Shown here one piece after another: positions 38,097 to 46,930 of a stretch of DNA of 64,000 bases. The notes beneath the pieces are model-generated. The model saw only the letters and a list, made by a program, of their open reading frames with translations. It made no database searches and was not told the DNA's origin. The first letter of the stretch is position 1. Each line of letters starts with the position of its first letter. The DNA comes from Brumimicrobium sp035497735 (lineage in GTDB: Bacteria > Bacteroidota > Bacteroidia > Flavobacteriales_D > Crocinitomicaceae): assembly GCA_035497735.1 (NCBI GenBank), contig DATJCX010000004.1, positions 1 to 64,000 on the forward strand, in the 5' to 3' direction. A program made the position numbers and the translations under genes.

Positions 38097-38576
38097 TTAA
38101 TTCGAAAACAATACAAAAATCATTGTCAGTGTGATTGTCGGTATTATTATCACTGTTAGCAAGGTGTATAACTCTGTTTTTTCTAAACTTTTCATCAACC
38201 AACCTTTTTCTGTTTTAATAAAAAGAGTCACTAAGGTAATCAGTAAACCAGCGATCGTAAATCCTGTGTAAAATTTACTCAAACTACGCGTATCAAATTG
38301 ATGTAAAAGTGTTGAATATTGAGCCGTTAATTCAATGGTAAACCCAATGAGGAAAACAACTAGAGCAAAGATTAGGATTCGTTTATTTAACCAAAGCACT
38401 GTAGCAATAATCGTAAGGGGAACAGCAGTTAAATCAATGACTTGAGAAGCGTAACTCAATTTCTCTATTTGACTAAAGAAAATACTGTTTAACAACAAGG
38501 CTATCGCACCAAATATTGCTAGATTTTTATATACTATTAGTCTCATTTTTCTATCTGTCTCTTTTAAATCTGGCAT
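38097..38576 (-). CDS. Integral membrane protein of unknown function
   Basis: A 159-residue protein with about five hydrophobic helices (near residues 17-35, 45-62, 66-85, 104-122 and 137-157) joined by short loops and a charged N terminus (MPDLKETDRKMR). I recognise no family. It starts 66 bases after the proline dehydrogenase stop on the same strand, so it may be a downstream member of that transcript. It ends next to the mlaD remnant. Confidence 0.6.
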   Translation of the reverse strand: MPDLKETDRKMRLIVYKNLAIFGAIALLLNSIFFSQIEKLSYASQVIDLTAVPLTIIATVLWLNKRILIFALVVFLIGFTIELTAQYSTLLHQFDTRSLSKFYTGFTIAGLLITLVTLFIKTEKGWLMKSLEKTELYTLLTVIIIPTITLTMIFVLFSN

Positions 38577-38661
38577 AAGGGTTTAACGCAATCTACATTG
38601 ACTTTAAACCCGAATTCACAGTTTTTTATTTTAAAAAATGGCATTTTTATAGAAATAATAA

Positions 38662-39843
38662 TTACTGTTTATCTAACTTTCTTCTTTTTAATTCTTTTGT
38701 TAGCAAGGTCAATTCTCTTCCTGTTTGTCCAGCAACTGAAGTATTCTCCTGTGCACGACGCAATAAGTAGGGCATAACCATCTTAATTGGACCGTAAGGA
38801 ACGTATTTTGTTACATTATATCCTTCATTGGCAACGTTGAATGAAATATGATCTGACATCCCTAATAGTTGCGCGAAATAGATGCGAGAATCGTCTTTGG
38901 CAATATGGTACTTTTCCATTAAATCAACCAGTAATTGCGAACTGTCTTCGTTGTGCGTTCCACAGCTTAAAGCAGTATGCTCAATTTCTTCCACCATTAA
39001 TGTTACAGCGGCATCAAATCCTTTGTCAGTTTCCGCTTTATTTGGATAAATAGGAGAGGGGTAGCCCATTTCCGCAGCTCTTTCTCTTTCAATTTCCATA
39101 TAAGCACCACGAACTAACTTTGCGCCAAATTTATAGCCGCCTAATTTTGCCTTTTCAATGCTTTCTCTTAAATGATCCAGACGGTCATGACGATACATTT
39201 GGTAGGTATTATAAACGATGGCTTTCTCCTTGTTGTACTTTACCATCATCGACTCAACCAATCTGTCAACTGTATCCTGAATCCAAGAATGTTCAGCGTC
39301 AACAAAAATAGGAAGCCCGTTTTCATGGGCAAATTTACAAATGGAATCTATTCTCTCAATAATTCTAGAAAATTCATCTTTTTCCGCTGCTGAAGGAACA
39401 GCTTTTGGGTCATTGAATTTTTCTAATAACTCAAAACGTGCCAATCCAGTCGGCTTGAAAACACCAAAAGGAATCGCTGGATTTCCCTTCGCTTTCTTAA
39501 TGGTTTCTATGATTTCATCTCGTGTTGCATCAAATTCCGCCTCTTCAACTTGACCTTCTATTGAGTAATCTAAGATTGTTCCAACTCTATACTTGTATAA
39601 AGTCGAGATCGTGTGATCGCACTCATTCATTGATTCGCCACCGCAAAACTGCTTAAAAATAGTGCTTTTTATCAATCCTTTAATAGGAAGACGAAGCTTA
39701 AATGCAATGGGTGTCATTGTTTTTCCTAGGCTTACCAACCAAGGTTTCCCAACCATCTTGAATAGTCTGTAGGCTCTCTTTAAATCTGCGTTAGATTTGT
39801 ACTTGAACGCTACTTCGGTGTTGTCAAAAGCGATTTTACTCAT
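38662..39843 (-). CDS. Proline dehydrogenase
   Basis: A monofunctional FAD enzyme that oxidises proline to pyrroline-5-carboxylate. The 393 residues show the beta/alpha-barrel signatures FVDAEHSW, IVYNTYQMYRHDRL, GAKLVRGAYMEIER, GTHNEDS, and the C-terminal YVPYGPIKMVMPYLLRRAQEN, whose paired arginines bind the substrate carboxylate. I use the ATG at 39843 (MSKIAFDNTEVAFKY). The open frame runs 51 codons further and would overlap the aroB start on the other strand. The dehydrogenase that completes glutamate formation is not in the window. Confidence 0.94.
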   Translation of the reverse strand: MSKIAFDNTEVAFKYKSNADLKRAYRLFKMVGKPWLVSLGKTMTPIAFKLRLPIKGLIKSTIFKQFCGGESMNECDHTISTLYKYRVGTILDYSIEGQVEEAEFDATRDEIIETIKKAKGNPAIPFGVFKPTGLARFELLEKFNDPKAVPSAAEKDEFSRIIERIDSICKFAHENGLPIFVDAEHSWIQDTVDRLVESMMVKYNKEKAIVYNTYQMYRHDRLDHLRESIEKAKLGGYKFGAKLVRGAYMEIERERAAEMGYPSPIYPNKAETDKGFDAAVTLMVEEIEHTALSCGTHNEDSSQLLVDLMEKYHIAKDDSRIYFAQLLGMSDHISFNVANEGYNVTKYVPYGPIKMVMPYLLRRAQENTSVAGQTGRELTLLTKELKRRKLDKQ

Positions 39844-39969
39844 AATTTCAATGAAGGTAAATGATAAACACAATTTTTCAGCAATTTTAGTCATTTTTTG
39901 ATTAACTTGGTTATTATTACAAAAAGATATTGTTGTTTTGTGACAGAAATCATCATTTAAACTTTCAGT

Positions 39970-41034
39970 ATGCACCAGATTATTACGAAAACACATAAGG
40001 TAGAATTAGGTAGTTTATTGGAGTCAAGCTTTTTAGAGCTGTTGACTTCTCCTTCTTATGCAGAAAAGAAAAAAATGATAATTGTGGATGAAAACACCTT
40101 TGAATTATGTGTTCCTTATCTGCTAGAAAACTATTTAGTGCTTAAAGAAGCCGAAATTATGGTTTTACCTGTTGGCGAAGAGTCAAAAGCTTTAGATATT
40201 TGTACGGAAGTTTGGGGAGCTCTAACGGACTATCAGTTTCAAAGAGGTGATTTAATTATCAACTTAGGTGGCGGTGTTGTAACAGATATGGGTGGTTTTA
40301 TCGCTTCTGTTTTCAAACGTGGCGTTGATTTCGTTAATATTCCAACATCCTTATTGGCAATGGTGGATGCTTCTGTTGGTGGAAAAACAGGGGTGAACTT
40401 TGGTCCATTTAAGAATCAATTGGGCTTTTTTGCAATGCCTTTGTTGACTTATTGTGATGATGTGTTTTTAGAAACACTTGAGAAAAAGGAAATCTTAGCT
40501 GGAAGAGCAGAAATGTTAAAACATGGTTTGATTGCCGACGCTGAATTCTTTAAAGAATTGGCGGTTTTTGAAGGCGAAACTCCTTCAATGGAGTTGATAA
40601 TCAAAGCTGTCCAAATTAAATCTGATATCGTTGAACGTGATTTTAAAGAAAATGGAGATAGAAAGAAATTGAATTTCGGTCACACCATTGGTCATGCTAT
40701 TGAAGGTTTTTTAGTGTACAATGGTACCGAAGTAACGCATGGGGAATGTGTCGCATGGGGAATGTTGGTAGAAAGTTTATTGTCGCATACACATGCAGGA
40801 CTTCCTCAAAAGGACTGGTTTTTTATCGAGGAACTTATTCGCCACCAATATCCAACTTTACCGATTGCTGAAACGCATTTTGATGCCTTATTGGATTTGA
40901 TGAAACAAGACAAAAAGAATAAGAGTGATAAAATCAATTTTACTTTACTTAAGAAGATAGGAGAGGCTGAAATTGATTTTGAATTAGATATGAATGAAAT
41001 ACGAACAGCGCTACATGATGTGTTCGTTTCTTAA
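39970..41034 (+). CDS. aroB: 3-dehydroquinate synthase
   Basis: The second shikimate enzyme, converting DAHP to 3-dehydroquinate using NAD+ and a metal ion. The 354 residues contain the NAD-binding GGGVVTDMGGF (about 99-109), the PTSLLAMVDASVGGKTGVN segment, and the three metal ligands: Glu in GRAEMLKHG, His in FGHTIGHAIE and His in THGECVAWGM. It is divergent from proline dehydrogenase across a 126-base gap in which I find no exact promoter box. Confidence 0.95.
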   Translation: MHQIITKTHKVELGSLLESSFLELLTSPSYAEKKKMIIVDENTFELCVPYLLENYLVLKEAEIMVLPVGEESKALDICTEVWGALTDYQFQRGDLIINLGGGVVTDMGGFIASVFKRGVDFVNIPTSLLAMVDASVGGKTGVNFGPFKNQLGFFAMPLLTYCDDVFLETLEKKEILAGRAEMLKHGLIADAEFFKELAVFEGETPSMELIIKAVQIKSDIVERDFKENGDRKKLNFGHTIGHAIEGFLVYNGTEVTHGECVAWGMLVESLLSHTHAGLPQKDWFFIEELIRHQYPTLPIAETHFDALLDLMKQDKKNKSDKINFTLLKKIGEAEIDFELDMNEIRTALHDVFVS

Positions 41035-41124
41035 GGTTTAGCTTGATTTTCTATTACTTGCTTTGTAAATCAGCTTTCAAAATTCAATTAATTACCTTAT
41101 TTTAGCCGTTTACAAGAATTTATT

Positions 41125-41781
41125 ATGAAAAAATTATTTCTTTTAATTAGTGTTTTTTTCTTTATCAACTTTGCCTCGGCTCAATTCTATCATCATGAGA
41201 TTGGACTTGATGTGCAAGCAGCTTCCTTTTCCACACATGGAGGAACAGTAGGAGGTGCACTTAGATATGCTTTGGTAAGTGATGAGACTGTTGCTTATGG
41301 TCCTACTTTCCGTGTGCAGTATATGTGGAGTAAAAATCATACGACAGGATTTCAAGGAAAAAGTTTTACAACATTGGGGGGTGGCGCTTTCTTTCATTAC
41401 CGATTTTTAGAATGGTTTTTTCTTGGTGCAGAATTGGAGTATTTAAAGAATCCTTACTGGTTTAATAATAAACAGTTTTATGACGCTAAAGAAAAAAAAC
41501 AAAGAAGATGGAACCTTACAGCTTTTGTTGGAGGTGGCTTTTCAAAGGAATTAGGACCTGTTCGATTAAACATAGGAATATTATACGACCTAGTGGATGG
41601 TTTAAATGGTCGTCTTCCTCCTTATTGGTCACCATTGAGCAATGATTACTTTATGCGTGTTAGAGACGCTCAAAACCCGCAAAATGCACGTTATATTCCA
41701 ATCATCTACAGATTGTCTGTATTTGTTCCAATTGGTAAAAAGAAAAACAATGAAAGAGAAGATGACTATGATGGATGGTGA
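41125..41781 (+). CDS. Predicted outer-membrane beta-barrel protein
   Basis: A 218-residue exported protein: a 19-residue signal peptide ends in FASAQ, and the rest alternates hydrophobic and polar residues with many aromatic residues and glycines (for example TLGGGAFFHYRFLEWFFLGAELEYL and FVGGGFSKELGPVRLNIG), as in small eight-strand barrels. The last barrel-type strand (IYRLSVFVPIG) is followed by a charged tail, KKKNNEREDDYDGW. I do not recognise the family. Its 3' end overlaps the small DUF5522 gene by about 30 bases. Confidence 0.72.
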   Translation: MKKLFLLISVFFFINFASAQFYHHEIGLDVQAASFSTHGGTVGGALRYALVSDETVAYGPTFRVQYMWSKNHTTGFQGKSFTTLGGGAFFHYRFLEWFFLGAELEYLKNPYWFNNKQFYDAKEKKQRRWNLTAFVGGGFSKELGPVRLNIGILYDLVDGLNGRLPPYWSPLSNDYFMRVRDAQNPQNARYIPIIYRLSVFVPIGKKKNNEREDDYDGW

Positions 41782-41920
41782 TTTTTATAAATCCGAAGAG
41801 GGGTATATAATTTTCACGGAACAGTATCTGAAAAGAAGGGGGTATTGTTGTAAGAATGGGTGTAAGCATTGTCCGTATGGTTATAATCCTAAGACTGACA
41901 GGTTCGACAAAAACAAGTGA
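41750..41920 (+). CDS. DUF5522 small cysteine-rich protein
   Basis: A short protein (about 56 residues) with the motif GYCCKNGCKHCPYGY, preceded by FYKSEEGYIIFTEQYLKRRG. This matches the DUF5522 family, small proteins with four clustered cysteines that probably bind a metal or iron-sulfur cluster; the function is unknown. The start is uncertain: ATGs at 41750, 41762, 41768 and 41771 all lie in frame and all lie inside the end of the preceding barrel gene. The cysteine core is secure whichever is used. Confidence 0.75.
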   Translation: MKEKMTMMDGDFYKSEEGYIIFTEQYLKRRGYCCKNGCKHCPYGYNPKTDRFDKNK

Positions 41921-41933
41921 ATGTTCCAGAACT

Positions 41934-42840
41934 GGGAGACTGCGTCGTTATTGAAAGTTTCGAGCTAAGTCACATACTAAAAGTATGCTCCTGTCGTTCT
42001 TACCATTCAATGCCTAGCATTCCCCTCACTTCTGTAACATTCACTAGGAAATCTTAACATGAAAGTGGGAGACTGCGTCGTTATTGAAAGTTTCGAGCTA
42101 AGTCACATACTAAAAGTATGCTCCTGTCGTTCTTACCATTCAATGCCTAGCATTCCCCTCACTTCTGAAACATTCACAAGGAAGTCTAATTTTAAAAGTT
42201 TTGGGACTGTATCGTTATTGAAAGTTTCGAATTTAGTCGGATACTAGAGTAGGATTCTGTGGTTCTTGGATTCAATGGCTAGCATTCCCCTCACTTCTGA
42301 AACATTCACAAGGAAGTCTAATTTTAAAAGTTTTGGGACTGCATCGTTATTGAAAGTTTCGAACTTAGTCACATACTAAGGTAGGTTTCTGTCGTTCTTA
42401 CTTTCAATGCTCCGTGTGAGTTGAAGATTCAAAATTCTTTTTCATTTTCGATGCTCCGTGTGAGTTGAAAATTCAAAATTCTTTTTCATTTTCGATGCCT
42501 AGCATTCCCCTCACTTCTGAAACATTCACAAGGAAGTCTAATTTTAAAAGTTTTGGGACTGCATCGTTATTGAAAGTTTCGAACTTAGTCGGATACTAGA
42601 GTAGGTTTCTGTGGTTCTTGGATTCAATGCTCCGGGTGAGTTGAAAATTCAAAATTCTTTTTCATTTTCGATGCCTAGCATTCCCCTCACTTCTGAAACA
42701 TTTACAAGGAAGTCTTAATATGGTGGTGAGAGCTGCGTAACTACGATGAATTCAGTTCAGGATAAATTGAAAGTTTCGAACTAAGTCGCATACTAGGGTA
42801 GGTTTCTATGGTTCTTGGATTCGATGCTTTGGATGGATGG
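41934..42840. repeat. Mosaic tandem repeat block, about 133-bp units
   Basis: Five related units can be aligned on the word TCGTTATTGAAAGTTTCGA, beginning at 41945, 42078, 42212, 42344 and 42564; a sixth, decayed unit is near 42766. The spacing is 133, 134 and 132 bases, then 220 where an extra element is inserted. Each unit continues with a TAGTC/AAGTCRCATACT segment, GTTCTTxxxTTCAATG, and GCCTAGCATTCCCCTCACTTC. The first two units agree at all but about one of their first 100 bases. Small hairpins recur: CATACT-AAA-AGTATG in units 1 and 2, AATGC-CTA-GCATT in most. No coding frame is conserved across units. It lies between the DUF5522 gene and the polyamine operon. Confidence 0.9.
42407..42674. 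repeat. 44-bp sub-repeat inside the block (three copies)
   Basis: A second element, starting ATGCTCCGTGTGAGTTGAA and ending TTTTTCATTTTCG, occurs at 42407 and 42451 (tandem, period 44) and again at 42627 with CCGGGTG in place of CCGTGTG. It is inserted between the GTTCTT and GCCTAGC parts of units 4 and 5 of the larger repeat and explains the long spacing there. Confidence 0.88.
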
Positions 42841-42846
42841 AAATTA

Positions 42847-42882
42847 AAAAGCAAGAACATACATTTGTATATTCTTGCTTTT
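42847..42882. terminator. Terminator of the polyamine operon, probably bidirectional
   Basis: AAAAGCAAGAA (42847-42857) pairs with TTCTTGCTTTT (42872-42882); the inner part pairs again as ATAC/GTAT around ATTT, with one mismatch between. A/T runs flank both sides, so it can work on either strand. It lies 120 bases behind the stop of the last polyamine gene. Confidence 0.8.
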
Positions 42883-43001
42883 AAGTTTATAATGCCTTGG
42901 AATTTTCTTACTGTTGAAAACATCCACTGCTTTATGATATAGTTTGCGTTGTTGAGGCGCTCTTTTTTGTTGAATTAATTGGTTGCAATTAATTTTAACT
43001 A

Positions 43002-43979
43002 TTACATTCCCAACACATAAGCAAATACAAGTGGAGCAACAATAGTAGCATCACTTTCAATCACGAATTTCGGTGTGTCAACATCTAGTTTACCCCAAGT
43101 AATTTTTTCATTTGGAATTGCGCCAGAGTAACTTCCGTAACTTGTTGTAGAGTCACTGATTTGACAGAAATAGCTCCAAAATGGAGTATCTGTTTTTTCT
43201 AAATCTTGGTACAACATTGGAACTACACAGATAGGGAAATCACCAGAAATACCACCTCCAATTTGGAAGAATCCGATTCCTTTGCTACTGTTTTCTGGGT
43301 ACCAATTCGCTAAGTAAGTCATGTACTCAATTCCAGACTTCATTGTGCTTGCTTTTAATTCTCCTTTCATTACGTAGCTAGCGAAAATATTCCCCATTGT
43401 GCTATCTTCCCATCCAGGAACAACAATTGGTAAATTTTTCTCAGCTGCTGCCATCATCCATGAATTCTTAATGTCGATTTCATAGTATTGTTCTAAAACA
43501 CCACTTAAAAGCATTTTATACATGAATTCATGAGGGAAGTAACGCTCACCTTTCTCTTCTGCATCTTTCCAGATTTTGAAAATATGCTTTTGTAATCTTC
43601 TGAATGCTTCCTCTTCTGGAATACAAGTATCCGTTACACGGTTATAGTGGTTGTCTAATAATTCTCTTTCTTGTTCCGGTGTTAAATCACGGTAGTTAGG
43701 AATTCTTTTGTAATGCGTATGTGCAACTAAGTTCATTAAGTCTTCTTCAAGGTTTGCACCTGTACAAGAGATAATATGAACTTTATCTTGTCTAATCATT
43801 TCTGCAAAAATCTTTCCTATCTCAGCCGTACTCATCGCACCTGCTAATGAAACAAGCATTTTTGCACCTCCTTCTAATTGTTCGTTGTATGCTTTCGCTG
43901 CATCTACTACTGTAGCTGCGTTAAAGTGTAAAAAATACTTCTCAATAAATTGAGAAATTGGTTTGTCGTTAATATTCAT
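43002..43979 (-). CDS. Deoxyhypusine-synthase-like protein (possible homospermidine/polyamine synthase)
   Basis: A 325-residue member of the deoxyhypusine synthase family. Eukaryotic and archaeal enzymes move the aminobutyl group of spermidine onto a lysine of eIF5A. Bacteria lack eIF5A, and bacterial homologues are thought to use a free amine such as putrescine as acceptor. The catalytic-lysine motif is intact: WGKL, Lys297, followed by FVIESDATIVAPLV as in true DHS. The NAD-binding part includes VSLAGAMSTAEIG and SCTGANLEEDLMNLV. It is the third gene of a minus-strand operon, overlapping speB by 11 bases, so a polyamine substrate is well supported by context. The exact product (for example homospermidine) is inference. 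Confidence 0.85.
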   Translation of the reverse strand: MNINDKPISQFIEKYFLHFNAATVVDAAKAYNEQLEGGAKMLVSLAGAMSTAEIGKIFAEMIRQDKVHIISCTGANLEEDLMNLVAHTHYKRIPNYRDLTPEQERELLDNHYNRVTDTCIPEEEAFRRLQKHIFKIWKDAEEKGERYFPHEFMYKMLLSGVLEQYYEIDIKNSWMMAAAEKNLPIVVPGWEDSTMGNIFASYVMKGELKASTMKSGIEYMTYLANWYPENSSKGIGFFQIGGGISGDFPICVVPMLYQDLEKTDTPFWSYFCQISDSTTSYGSYSGAIPNEKITWGKLDVDTPKFVIESDATIVAPLVFAYVLGM

Positions 43980-44898
43980 CTTCTTCGTTATATTTAGAGT
44001 TAAATTTTAAATCTTCATTGTAATTTTCATCATCTTCATTGGCTACATTTTCCATGAACTTGTAGCTTAGCATCTTGTAATACAATTTCGCCGCTACAAA
44101 GTTTGAAGCTGGGTGGTTATCGTTTGGACATAGTTCTACGATATCAAATCCTACTACGTTTCTTTCCTTGAATACTTGCTTTAAAAAGTCAAGTGTTTCA
44201 TACCATAATAAACCTCCTGGCTCAGGTGTCCCTGTTGCTGGAAGTATTGATGGGTCAAAAGCATCTAAGTCGAATGTGATAAATACGTTTTCTCCTAATA
44301 GTTCAATCGCATTGTCCATCCAAAAATCATCTTGTGCCATTTCGTGTGCAAAGAATACTTTTTCAGTATCCATTGCCAACATTTCAGATTTATCCATACT
44401 ACGGATTCCAACCTGAACTAGATTTGTTGTTTTACTTGCTTCGTAAACTGCACAAGCATGATTACAGGTTGTTCCCATGTATTCCTTTCTTAAATCCGCA
44501 TGTGCATCAATGTGCAAAACTGTTAGATTGTCAAAAGATTCATTGAAGGCACGGATAGATCCAATTGAAATACTGTGCTCTCCACCAAATAATGTGACAA
44601 ATTTGTTTTTTTGGATATAAGTTTTCGTGATGCTATGCACCGCATCTACCATTGCTTCTGGTGAAGAATTTTCTGTTACAGGAGCTGCTAAAAAAACACC
44701 TTCCTTATAAACTTCACTGTTTGTTTCGATATCGAATAACTCCATGTTTTCCGATGCTTCCAAAAATGCTTCAGGTCCTTTGTCGGCACCTTTTTGCCAT
44801 GTACTTGTCCCGTCATAAGGAACAGGTATTAATACTACTTTAGCAGAAGGTAATTCTCCATATTTTTCTGGAATATCTGCGTAAGTTCTAACTTTCAT
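43969..44898 (-). CDS. speB: Agmatinase
   Basis: A ureohydrolase that splits agmatine to putrescine and urea. Mn-binding residues are visible in GGEHS, HIDAHADLR and FDLDAFDPS; TGTPEPGGLLW is also typical of the family. The 309 residues have normal length. Agmatinase is preferred over arginase because the gene lies directly behind arginine decarboxylase, overlapping it by 11 bases. The acidic C-terminal tail (NEDDENYNED, then EEDEY) is additional to the catalytic core. Confidence 0.92.
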   Translation of the reverse strand: MKVRTYADIPEKYGELPSAKVVLIPVPYDGTSTWQKGADKGPEAFLEASENMELFDIETNSEVYKEGVFLAAPVTENSSPEAMVDAVHSITKTYIQKNKFVTLFGGEHSISIGSIRAFNESFDNLTVLHIDAHADLRKEYMGTTCNHACAVYEASKTTNLVQVGIRSMDKSEMLAMDTEKVFFAHEMAQDDFWMDNAIELLGENVFITFDLDAFDPSILPATGTPEPGGLLWYETLDFLKQVFKERNVVGFDIVELCPNDNHPASNFVAAKLYYKMLSYKFMENVANEDDENYNEDLKFNSKYNEEDEY

Positions 44899-46288
44899 AA
44901 CCCAATATATTTAATAGTTGTTTACTTGTCTGTTCAGGTGCAAACAGTTCTGTTGTTAAATTCCCATCTGCATCCTTGTTTATTAATATGTGTTTTGGTG
45001 TTGGAATTAAACAGTGTTGTAATCCTCCAAAACCACCAATTGATTCTTGGTAAGCACCTGTATTGAAAAAGCCGATGTAAAGTGGTTTTTCCTTGTGGTA
45101 ATTTGGTAAATAGATAGCATTCATATGCTGCTCGCTATTGTAGTAGTCATCACTGTCACAGGTTAACCCTCCAAGAAAAACTCTTTCGTATTCACATTCC
45201 CAACGGTTGATTGGCAACATTACAAATCGTTTGTTGATTGCCCAGCTGTCAGGAAGTGTAGTGATAAAAGAAGAGTTAATCATATTCCACTTCTCTCTAT
45301 CGTTTTGTTGTTTTTGATAAAGAACTTGGTAGATTGCACCTCCACTTTCACCAACTGTAAAGCTTCCGAATTCTGTGAAAATATTTGGAACAGGAACATC
45401 TGCATTGTCACAAGCCGTTTTAATTTGATTGATAATCTCGTCAATCATATAAGCATAATCAAAATCAAAAGCCAAAGAGTTTTTCACTGGGAAACCTCCG
45501 CCGATATTTAAACTATCAAGGCTAGGACAAATCTTCTTAAGTTTGATGTAAACGTTCAAACATTTTAATAATTCGTTCCAATAATATGCAGTATCACGAA
45601 TTCCAGTATTGATAAAGAAGTGTAACATTTTTAGTGTAACATTTTCTTTTTGCTCAATCCTGTCTTTGTAATAAGGAACGATGTTTTTATAGCCAATTCC
45701 CAATCTAGAAGTATAGAATTCAAATTTCGGTTCTTCCTCTGAAGCAATTCTAATTCCAATTTCGAATGGTTTATTAATGCTATCAGTTAGATAATCGATT
45801 TCTTCGTAATTGTCGATGATAGGAATACATCTCTCATGTCCGTTGTTAATTAAACGTGCAATGTTCTCAATGTATTGACCACGTTTAAATCCATTGCAAA
45901 TGATGTAGTTGTCCTTGCTGATCTTTCCTTCTTTAATAAAGTTTTCTACAATGTCAATGTCAAATGCTGATGATGTTTCAATCTGAATGTCATTCTTTAG
46001 TGCTTCGTCAAGTACATGTTTGAAATGCGAACTTTTTGTACAGTAGGCATAAAAGTACTTTCCTTCATAATTGTGCTTTTTCATCGATTCAGCAAACCAT
46101 CTTTTAGCAGACTGAATGTTTTCAGAAATTTTTGGAAGGTAATTGAATTTCAGAGGAGCACCATATTGTTTTACTAATTCCATTAGATCTACATCGTGGA
46201 ATTGTAATTCGTTATTAGCGTTTAATTTAAACTCTTCTTGCGGGAAAAAGTATGTTTGGTCTATTAAATCAATGTATTTTGTTTTCAT
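44888..46288 (-). CDS. speA: Arginine decarboxylase (short alanine-racemase-fold type)
   Basis: A PLP enzyme converting arginine to agmatine. The 466 residues are much shorter than E. coli SpeA (about 630-660) and belong to the compact fold-III form found in Bacteroidetes. The PLP lysine is Lys85 in YAYCTKSSHFK; LNIGGGFPV binds the cofactor phosphate; LTCDSDD holds the active-site Cys-Asp; GFFNTGAYQESIGGFGG is near the end. It is first in the operon speA-speB-DHS-like. TATCTTTA on the minus strand near 46350 resembles a -7 box with one mismatch. Diaminopimelate or ornithine decarboxylase is unlikely given agmatinase next door. Confidence 0.88.
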   Translation of the reverse strand: MKTKYIDLIDQTYFFPQEEFKLNANNELQFHDVDLMELVKQYGAPLKFNYLPKISENIQSAKRWFAESMKKHNYEGKYFYAYCTKSSHFKHVLDEALKNDIQIETSSAFDIDIVENFIKEGKISKDNYIICNGFKRGQYIENIARLINNGHERCIPIIDNYEEIDYLTDSINKPFEIGIRIASEEEPKFEFYTSRLGIGYKNIVPYYKDRIEQKENVTLKMLHFFINTGIRDTAYYWNELLKCLNVYIKLKKICPSLDSLNIGGGFPVKNSLAFDFDYAYMIDEIINQIKTACDNADVPVPNIFTEFGSFTVGESGGAIYQVLYQKQQNDREKWNMINSSFITTLPDSWAINKRFVMLPINRWECEYERVFLGGLTCDSDDYYNSEQHMNAIYLPNYHKEKPLYIGFFNTGAYQESIGGFGGLQHCLIPTPKHILINKDADGNLTTELFAPEQTSKQLLNILGYES

Positions 46289-46930
46289 TTTTAATCAATG
46301 TTTTTTTTCTATCAATTTACCATTTGGGTAAAAGACAGCTGTAAATTAAAGATAAATGTTTGGAAAAGCGAAAATATTCACTTGAAACTGATGTATAATG
46401 CATTGATTAGACTTTAAACTCTAAGAGGTAATTGCCAACAATAGTCCATTGACAATGATGTAGACTTTATCGTTTGAAACGATACGAAAACGAAAGCTAG
46501 CTTTAAATTTCGGTCACTTATCTTATAAGTTGTTCTTAAGTATTGCTTTCTAACTCTTAAAAACCCGAACCTATAAACATGGTTCACTTGTTCAGCTATT
46601 TATTGCCGCAAAGGTGCATAAAAATATTGATACCAATCAAATTATTTTATTATTTTTATAATACCTCTATTGTTATTACTTAAATCTGTTGATTGTCAAG
46701 CTGTTATTTGTTGAATGTTTTTTATTAGACTGTTGTCTAGGTGATAATCGAAGAAGATAGTACTTGTTAAGTCTCCATTTGGACCAATATTCTATTTGAT
46801 TTTTCTTGACGAAAGCTAAAAGAGTTACAATTTGAAAAAGTTGTAAAGCCCCGAAATTAGAGAAAAAGTATTCATTGCTGATTTTTATCATCTTTAATAG
46901 CTGCTAAAATCATTATTGAATTGATTTGAA
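46289..46930. other. Long gap upstream of the polyamine operon
   Basis: These 642 bases separate speA (minus) from a small plus-strand gene. I see the speA upstream region with TATCTTTA near 46350, and a small palindrome ATCGTTTGAAACGAT near 46470. A 71-codon minus-strand frame (46676-46891) has no recognisable features and I do not call it. No tRNA or riboswitch motif is visible to me. Confidence 0.5.

Noticed and set aside
39844..39996. N-terminal extension of proline dehydrogenase to 39996
   Set aside because: It would overlap the aroB start on the other strand and precedes the conserved N terminus; the ATG at 39843 fits the family.
42059..42247. 62-codon frame inside the repeat block
   Set aside because: The frame is not kept in the other repeat units, so it is a chance frame.
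41934..42840. CRISPR array
   Set aside because: Repeat units are about 133 bp, diverge from each other, and have no short constant repeat alternating with unique spacers. No cas gene is near.
46676..46891. 71-codon minus-strand gene in the gap before the hypothetical gene
   Set aside because: No recognisable domain, no promoter box, and a composition like the surrounding noncoding AT-rich sequence.
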